Source: Clostridiales bacterium (lineage in GTDB: Bacteria; Bacillota; Clostridia; Christensenellales; UBA1242). Taken from it: DNA of 64,000 nucleotides. The stretch covers positions 334,883 through 398,882 of the forward strand of contig CAKJYJ010000003.1 in assembly GCA_918262735.1 (NCBI GenBank), given 5' to 3'. How positions within the stretch are numbered: the stretch's first letter is position 1; the number at the start of each line of letters is the position of its first letter. The translations under genes were made by a program, and so were the position numbers. This document shows positions 58,738-64,000 of this stretch, piece by piece. A model generated the notes under the pieces. The model was not told the origin of the DNA, searched no databases, and saw only the letters and a program-made list of their open reading frames with translations.

Positions 58738-61215
58738 ATGCCAACAAAACCTGTTTTAAAAGAAAGCACATACAAGAGTTTAGTTACTCGTTGTGCAAAT
58801 CAATCAGAAGAAATAACAAAAAGATTCCGTGAAATAGTAAATCTGTATGCAGGGGGTAATTACCCTAAAGCTGTTTCAAGTCTAATTGAAAACATTAATA
58901 ACTTATACTACTCTGCATATAAAGCATCTGTAACATCTTTCACAGAAGACAGTTCAAAAGTTAAAGATGTTTTGAAAGAAGTTATGAGCGCAAGACGAGC
59001 TTTAAAGAAAAACCCAGAGTCTGCAGAGTTGAAAGCAAATCTCGAAAACGCAACCAAAGCTCTTGATGAATCGTTATTACAAAACTCATCTTCTATTCAC
59101 AGAAGTGCCAATTTGTTGATAACTAGTATTAAAAATCTAAAAGAAGCAATGGATGAATTAGACAAAGTTGTTGATGAAATAAAAAATGCACAGAATAACA
59201 CCACGGAAACAGATGGCCCTGGCACAGATTTAGTTGTTTACAACGAAAAACCATTACAGCTAGATAATTCTGAGACATCTCTTGTTTGGGTTAACCCAAA
59301 AGAAATTATACCAAATGATGATGAGGTTATTGCAGGAGACACTGGAATTGTTCCTGTTGACGTTACCGCAGAAACCGGCTTAACCACAACTGACGATAAA
59401 GAAAAAGATCAAGTAACTGAAATTACCGATACATCAATGGGAATAAGAGAATCAGAATTAACAACAGATGGCACAACCGGTGGCACAGATGGTGATACTC
59501 AACCAGGAAATCATGATGATACCCAAACACAAACACAGGAACGCCAAGAAGAAAAACAAACCACCGCTGACACTCAACCTAGCACCCCAGCCCAACCAGA
59601 AGAAAAAAAGCAAGATGAAGCTTCTCAAGCTCAAGCTGATGCAAAAGGCGATGAAAAGGCTGATGGTAAAAAAACCGACGAAGCAAAAGAAAAAAACAAA
59701 AATATACCAAATCCTGACAAGGGTAAAGAAGACAAAGGCGGCGATAACAAACCAAAACAAGTACCTTTGGTTACCACTTCTCTATTCTTCTTGATTGCTG
59801 TTGCTTGTTTCTTCCTATTAATTGCTGGTGTTACTGCTCCTGTTGTTGCTCCGCTCCTTTTGGGTTCTGCAGTTATGGCAACATATGGTTCAAGTATGGG
59901 AACACTATATTACTCAGATAAAAGCCCATCAAAACAGAATAAAGCCGATAAAACAAATAATAAAGAAAAAGATAGAAAGTCTCAAAAAACTAAAGATAAA
60001 GCCCAAATCGCTGAAAAAGATAAGGATAAAGGAGCAACAAGAAGTCAAGAAACCACACAGGAACAAGCAAGAGGTACTGAACAACAAACAACACAACAAA
60101 CCCAACCTCAAACAGAAGAATCTGCTGAAGCCTCTACTGTTGTTGGAAATAAAATTGTTGCAGATGAGCAAGTTGATAGATTAAGAAGTTCGGTTGACCA
60201 AGAACAAGAAATGAGAACAAATCCAGAAAAGGCAGACGAATATCGTGGTGCATTAAATGATGTGGCTCAAGCCGCACAAGGAATTGTTCCTGAAGGAACT
60301 GATGTTTCTGAATTTACAGAAGAATATCAAGATTTAGCACAAAAATGCGTAAATTTCCAAACAAGATACCAAGTTTTCCAAGCGGCAGAAAACAATCTTG
60401 ATGAAGCGGCAAGAGCCCTTGAAGAAGCAACTTCCGAACTTGAAGCAAAAGATTCAAAAAGAAATCAACAAAGGGTTGATGAGGCAACAACAAAACTTGA
60501 AAGTGCTAAACAGGCATACAATGAAGCTTATGCACCACTTATGACATCGGTTGATGAATTGGCTGAAGCATCTAAAAAGTTTGAAAGAGTACAACAAGAA
60601 GAACAAACCTCAGAAGCACACACTGAATCACATCAAGCAGGAATTGCAACATTTGCACAAACTAGAGAACAACAAACAACGGAACCAAAAGGAAGAACCG
60701 CTCCAAAAAAACCAAAACAATTAGGAACTTCAACTTCTGCTGAAACATCTCAACCACAAACAGAAGAACAGGTTAAAGCTTCAAATGATGCCATTGTTAG
60801 AGCATTGCATGAAAGTATAAGTAAACTAAAGAATAAAAAACAAAAATCAATTGATGACTATAATGAATTTAATAATGAAATGGCAAATTTGCTAAGTAAA
60901 TTAAAAGAGCCTCTTAGTAAGGAACAAACAGAAATAATGCAAGTTGCACTTAAGTTTAATGAATCGTTTATAAAACTTAATGAGTACTCAAGTCAGTCAT
61001 TTGCTTTACGTGGTCAAATTGAAGAACTAACCCTCAATAATGCAGATGGCAGTAATAATGAAACAATAACTAAGTTAAACGAAAAAAATGCAGAACTTGA
61101 GGCAAAAGCTGGCGAAGAACTAAAAACAACAACCATTCCTACTTTAAGTGAACTATATGAAAAAACAAATGCTTATACAGCAAAACAAAATGCAATTGTA
61201 GAAAGAGATGCATAA
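58738..61215 (+). CDS. 825-aa two-TM protein with acidic Thr/Gln-rich linkers and coiled coils
   Basis: No known family. The N-terminal helical region (residues 1-155) is followed by an acidic Thr/Asp-rich linker (about 155-345; many Gln, Glu, Lys and Thr), then two adjacent membrane helices (about 346-366 and 370-392) separated by a tight turn. A Lys/Gln/Thr linker and a long coiled-coil region (about 470-620 and 680-825) complete it. There is no signal peptide, so both large arms are predicted to be cytoplasmic. SD AAAAGGGGG is 7 bases upstream. It is divergent from the giant protein, a location that suggests a linked envelope role. Confidence 0.65.
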   Translation: MPTKPVLKESTYKSLVTRCANQSEEITKRFREIVNLYAGGNYPKAVSSLIENINNLYYSAYKASVTSFTEDSSKVKDVLKEVMSARRALKKNPESAELKANLENATKALDESLLQNSSSIHRSANLLITSIKNLKEAMDELDKVVDEIKNAQNNTTETDGPGTDLVVYNEKPLQLDNSETSLVWVNPKEIIPNDDEVIAGDTGIVPVDVTAETGLTTTDDKEKDQVTEITDTSMGIRESELTTDGTTGGTDGDTQPGNHDDTQTQTQERQEEKQTTADTQPSTPAQPEEKKQDEASQAQADAKGDEKADGKKTDEAKEKNKNIPNPDKGKEDKGGDNKPKQVPLVTTSLFFLIAVACFFLLIAGVTAPVVAPLLLGSAVMATYGSSMGTLYYSDKSPSKQNKADKTNNKEKDRKSQKTKDKAQIAEKDKDKGATRSQETTQEQARGTEQQTTQQTQPQTEESAEASTVVGNKIVADEQVDRLRSSVDQEQEMRTNPEKADEYRGALNDVAQAAQGIVPEGTDVSEFTEEYQDLAQKCVNFQTRYQVFQAAENNLDEAARALEEATSELEAKDSKRNQQRVDEATTKLESAKQAYNEAYAPLMTSVDELAEASKKFERVQQEEQTSEAHTESHQAGIATFAQTREQQTTEPKGRTAPKKPKQLGTSTSAETSQPQTEEQVKASNDAIVRALHESISKLKNKKQKSIDDYNEFNNEMANLLSKLKEPLSKEQTEIMQVALKFNESFIKLNEYSSQSFALRGQIEELTLNNADGSNNETITKLNEKNAELEAKAGEELKTTTIPTLSELYEKTNAYTAKQNAIVERDA

Positions 61216-61223
61216 AAGCAATG

Positions 61224-61256
61224 AAAAAACAAGGCAACTATTTGCCTTGTTTTTTT
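61224..61256 (+). terminator. terminator of the 825-aa gene
   Basis: AAAAAACAAGGCAA pairs with TTGCCTTGTTTTTT around CTAT, with a T run. Confidence 0.9.
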
Positions 61257-61361
61257 AGACACTCATAATAATAAGAACAAATTATTTTCATTTATTAAGA
61301 AATAATAATCGTTAACCTTTAGCCCACAAAACACCTATTCCCTTACCAAATTAAAACATTA

Positions 61362-61398
61362 AAAAATGAATTTACAACATGTTTGCAAATTCATTTTT
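61362..61398. terminator. second hairpin, terminator for the convergent beta-helix gene
   Basis: AAAAATGAATTT pairs with AAATTCATTTTT around ACAACATGTTTGC. It works in either direction. Confidence 0.7.
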
Positions 61399-61453
61399 AT
61401 ATTACATAATCGCTATTCATAAAGAATTATATATTTCTTTATTTATCATTATT

Positions 61454-63343
61454 TTAGGTCTTTTCTTCTTTGTTATTATCATTATTTTCTTTATCATTTT
61501 TTAATATCGCCTTCTTACGATAATGTGTAACAATAAGAAATATCAACCCTAAAATCACCAATAGTGCCAACAATGAAATAACAATTATAATCCAAACCGA
61601 TAATCCTTGTTTTTCTGCTGTTGTTAAATCATTTCCTTCTGGCGTGTCCCCTTGTGTGCCCGGTGGGTCATCTGGAGTATCAGGTGGGTCATCTGGAGTG
61701 TCTGGTGGTATTTGCTCTTCTCTAAATACTGGAGTTAGAACAACATCTTCAACAACGGTAAGTTGATATGGATTATCAGAAACATTTGTGTTAGATTCCG
61801 TATTCACACTGTAACACACCCAATAACCCAACTCATAACCGCTATCTGGATTCCCTTGAATTGTTATTTCTGTGCCGGACAAATATGTATCTCCATAAAT
61901 TGTTGCACCAAAAACAGAACCATTTTCAAAATCTCTTACAAGTGTAACAGTGTAATACGCCCCATCTGTTGCTTTTGATGCACCAATAACACCCAAAGCT
62001 CTCGTACCACCTTCGTAATATGTTACAACTTCAGCATCACCATCTGGCGCAGATAAGCCACCGAATTGTAAAATTGAATCAGGCTCACCATAGCCCATTT
62101 TTATGTTACTAATATCTGAATAATCAAAGTATGTTCTAGCACCACCGGAACTGGCTTCATTCCCCAATTTAACTGGAACATAGAGTTCTGGACTACCCAC
62201 CTTCTTTGTTGTGGCTGCAGGGTGTGGAAACCCAACAGTATATTCGTCATTCTTAATTAAAACACCATCTTGCCTATATTTTACTGCGAACGTGTTAGAA
62301 GTATCAACCTTGCAATATTCATTAAATGTTAAGGTATCGTTTGTTGGTTTTTTCGTTACATTACCATAAAGACAATTAATAATGTTACTTGCGGAAACAT
62401 TGCTGTAAATACCAATATCACTTCTAGTTTTTTCATTGTTAATAATGCTATAGTTATCCGCAATAATAGTGTTTACTGCATAAAATGCGCCAATAGTACT
62501 GCCACCACTAGTACAATTTAACCCAACTCCACCGCCAGCATAGTTAGTATTTTGATAAGTTGTAACATTACCGGTAATTGTACAGTTCATTAACCATAAA
62601 TTAGATTTATAACAATTGATTGCGCCACCTATTTCCCCTGCACTATTATTAATAATTACAGTATTATTAGCATACATCTCACTTTGATTTTTAATTTCAA
62701 TTGCTCCGCCACCTCGCAATCCAGTACCCATGGCATAATTTTCAGAAAGCGAGCAACCATCCATAATTATTTTACCGCCGTTGCATAAAATGCCACCAGC
62801 ATAGGTACAAACATTTCTAACAATGTTACAATTCTTTAATATTGCAGTTCCACCATAACCAATATTTAACCCACGATAAGAACGAGTTATTGTAACATTT
62901 TCCATAGTTAATGTTCCAGCATTAAACACAGCCGCACTATTAGCGTCATTATTACCTGTTACCATACCCCCAACAATAACCATATTTTTAATTGTTGCAG
63001 ATCTTCCCTCGCTGAGATGAAATAAACAATAGTTACTAAATTCACCATCACGAATAACACCATCTTCTGAAATATATGGGTAAACAACACTAACAGTTGC
63101 CCCATGGCCATCAATATCACCCACACCATCCGGCAATTCTATTTGCTGAGTAACAACAATTTCGGAATCTTCGCTGGCGTTTTCAAACGCACTAATTAAC
63201 TCTTCATATGTCGAAACTTCAACAACTTCGTCGTTTGCCATTGCCGTATGTTTACTATAGTCCACACAAAATGCCAACCCGAAAAACAGAATCAATCCAA
63301 CAACAAAGCTGGAAAAATTTTTCAGTACTCCCCTTTTTTTCAT
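61454..63343 (-). CDS. membrane-anchored beta-helix surface protein
   Basis: A 629-aa exported protein. The signal peptide (KKRGVLKN start, hydrophobic about residues 10-27, cleavage probably after AMA) is followed by a right-handed parallel beta-helix (about residues 40-300) with stacked short turns such as 'AGTLTMENVTI', 'GGTAILKNCNI' and 'GGKIIMDGCSL', as in polymorphic/autotransporter-like and pectate-lyase folds. A further domain and a repeat-like segment (GYELGYWVCYS) precede a Pro/Asp-rich spacer (PPDTPDD repeats, about 550-570), a membrane helix (about 583-606) and a cytosolic Lys/Asn/Glu tail. SD AAGGAG is 7 bases upstream. No catalytic residues recognised; adhesion is a guess. Confidence 0.8.
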   Translation of the reverse strand: MKKRGVLKNFSSFVVGLILFFGLAFCVDYSKHTAMANDEVVEVSTYEELISAFENASEDSEIVVTQQIELPDGVGDIDGHGATVSVVYPYISEDGVIRDGEFSNYCLFHLSEGRSATIKNMVIVGGMVTGNNDANSAAVFNAGTLTMENVTITRSYRGLNIGYGGTAILKNCNIVRNVCTYAGGILCNGGKIIMDGCSLSENYAMGTGLRGGGAIEIKNQSEMYANNTVIINNSAGEIGGAINCYKSNLWLMNCTITGNVTTYQNTNYAGGGVGLNCTSGGSTIGAFYAVNTIIADNYSIINNEKTRSDIGIYSNVSASNIINCLYGNVTKKPTNDTLTFNEYCKVDTSNTFAVKYRQDGVLIKNDEYTVGFPHPAATTKKVGSPELYVPVKLGNEASSGGARTYFDYSDISNIKMGYGEPDSILQFGGLSAPDGDAEVVTYYEGGTRALGVIGASKATDGAYYTVTLVRDFENGSVFGATIYGDTYLSGTEITIQGNPDSGYELGYWVCYSVNTESNTNVSDNPYQLTVVEDVVLTPVFREEQIPPDTPDDPPDTPDDPPGTQGDTPEGNDLTTAEKQGLSVWIIIVISLLALLVILGLIFLIVTHYRKKAILKNDKENNDNNKEEKT

Positions 63344-63409
63344 TTTTTTCTCCTTAAATGAAGCAATTATTGCTTATAATTGCTCTTATCTATCATAATA
63401 TACCTATAA

Positions 63410-63437
63410 AAAAACAAGGCGCAAAACACCTTGTTTC
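63410..63437 (-). terminator. terminator of rpmF
   Basis: Minus-strand AACAAGGTG pairs with CGCCTTGTT (one G-T pair), and T's follow. Confidence 0.75.
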
Positions 63438-63440
63438 TTA

Positions 63441-63638
63441 TTATTTTTTCTCTTCTTTTTTCTCGGTTTCAACAACCTTTTTACCATTATAATACCCGCA
63501 TGCTGGACAAACTTTATGTGGTTGCTTTAATGCGTGACATTCAGGACACTCAACCAAAGTTGGAGTTGTTGCCTTAAAGTTTGCTGAATTTCTTGAATTT
63601 CTTCTTGCTTTTGATACCTTACATTTTGGAACTGCCAT
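63441..63638 (-). CDS. rpmF: 50S ribosomal protein L32
   Basis: A 65-aa L32. MAVPKCKVSKARRNSRNSA is the family start, followed by a zinc ribbon CPECHALKQPHKVCPACG with two CxxC pairs, and a Lys/Glu tail slightly longer than usual. SD AGGAGG is 10 bases upstream. The leader contains a GCCA/TGGC stem. It is directly downstream of ackA without the yceD (DUF177) gene that often precedes rpmF. Confidence 0.95.
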   Translation of the reverse strand: MAVPKCKVSKARRNSRNSANFKATTPTLVECPECHALKQPHKVCPACGYYNGKKVVETEKKEEKK

Positions 63639-63711
63639 CTTGTTCTTTCCTCCTAATTAATTATATTAAATTGCCACTAAACTATGGCCATTTTTCAAAT
63701 TTAACCTTGCT

Positions 63712-63740
63712 ATTATAACCAAAAACAGCGTCATTGTCAA
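63712..63740 (-). promoter_or_regulatory. consensus promoter of rpmF
   Basis: Minus-strand TTGACA (63735-63740), 17-nt spacer, TATAAT (63712-63717), both perfect. Confidence 0.92.
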
Positions 63741-63770
63741 CACTTTTTATGTATTTGTGAATGAAGTATA

Positions 63771-64000
63771 TTATCTTTTATTACACAAAACCATTGCATC
63801 TCTCGCAATAACAAGTTCTTCATCTGTTGGTATTCTATAAATCATCACTTTTGAGTCTTTTGCATTGATTTGTTCAACCGTTCCCCTTGGAATATTTTTA
63901 TTAACTTGAACATCTAATTTAACTCCTAAGAATTCAAGACCTTCCGTTACCATTTCTCTTAACAATGGATCATTCTCGCCAACACCACCAGTAAACACAA
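63771..64000 (-). CDS. ackA: acetate kinase (3' part; gene continues beyond the window)
   Basis: The last 75 or so codons of AckA: FTGGVGENDPLLREMV is the conserved motif near the C-terminal third, followed by GLEFLGVKLD and the IPTDEELVIARDAM ending common to the family. It converts acetyl-phosphate and ADP to acetate and ATP. The 5' part lies beyond position 64000. With nifJ it represents the acetate-forming ATP-yielding branch. Confidence 0.95.
   Translation of the reverse strand, partial: VFTGGVGENDPLLREMVTEGLEFLGVKLDVQVNKNIPRGTVEQINAKDSKVMIYRIPTDEELVIARDAMVLCNKR

Noticed and set aside
59458-60184. Alternative frames within the 825-aa gene
   Set aside because: Low-complexity shadows (Leu/Phe- or Lys-rich) of the Thr/Gln/Lys linkers.

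Overview
The window is AT-rich (by eye about one third G+C) and reads as chromosome of a low-GC, Gram-positive, anaerobic, endospore-forming Bacillota, probably an uncultured clostridial gut lineage. The signs are pyruvate:ferredoxin oxidoreductase, spoIVA and a SpoIVFB-type protease, an HrcA/CIRCE-controlled dnaK operon, strong Shine-Dalgarno (SD) sites, consensus sigma-A promoters with 17-nt spacers, lipoproteins and N-terminally anchored surface proteins. TGA ends hrcA and the small gene upstream of spoIVFB, so the code is standard and not that of mollicutes. I cannot name the species.

Layout. 0-7.6 kb: mostly plus-strand small enzymes (HipA-like kinase, MTH1-like NUDIX, pyrophosphatase, P-loop kinase, HD protein, SDR, HIT protein, GT2 glycosyltransferase, lone FeoA) with two minus-strand genes between them. 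7.7-14.1 kb: an LRR lipoprotein and the heat-shock operon hrcA-grpE-dnaK-dnaJ. 14.3-20 kb: tRNA-Asn with an odd downstream element, a small lipoprotein, a PAS/GGDEF diguanylate cyclase, an unknown protein and an SDR. 20.2-30 kb: nifJ, an MreB-like/TrhP-like/Ogg unit, oligoendopeptidase F, and minD-minE. 30.1-34.2 kb: spoIVA, three tightly coupled small genes with membrane proteins, one of them resembling the Pycsar effector domain PycTM, then spoIVFB and a 63-aa membrane protein in the spoIVFA position. 34.3-38.5 kb: two secreted GLUG-repeat proteins flanking a SHOCT-domain membrane protein. 38.6-47.8 kb: glycerophosphodiesterase, MBL hydrolase, rarA, the tRNA Gly-Cys-Leu cluster followed by a hairpin-rich repeat array, an HD-GYP c-di-GMP phosphodiesterase, unknown genes, a TtcA-like thiolase and cardiolipin synthase. 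48-63.4 kb: a 3387-aa surface protein, a divergently transcribed Thr/Gln-rich two-TM coiled-coil protein and a beta-helix surface protein. The end holds rpmF and the 3' part of ackA.

How the parts connect. NifJ and AckA belong to the acetyl-CoA/acetate fermentation route. The diguanylate cyclase and HD-GYP protein suggest c-di-GMP signalling. The mreB-like / minDE / spoIVA / spoIVFB content echoes the mre-min-spoIVF neighbourhood of Bacillus, here without minC and with a minimal protein where SpoIVFA would be. The least conventional parts are: the coupled three-gene module between spoIVA and spoIVFB; the repeated copies of tRNA 3' ends, each followed by a terminator, downstream of both tRNA loci; the giant surface-protein region; and promoters whose -35 lies inside the preceding gene's terminator. 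No transposase, integrase, CRISPR array or rRNA was seen.
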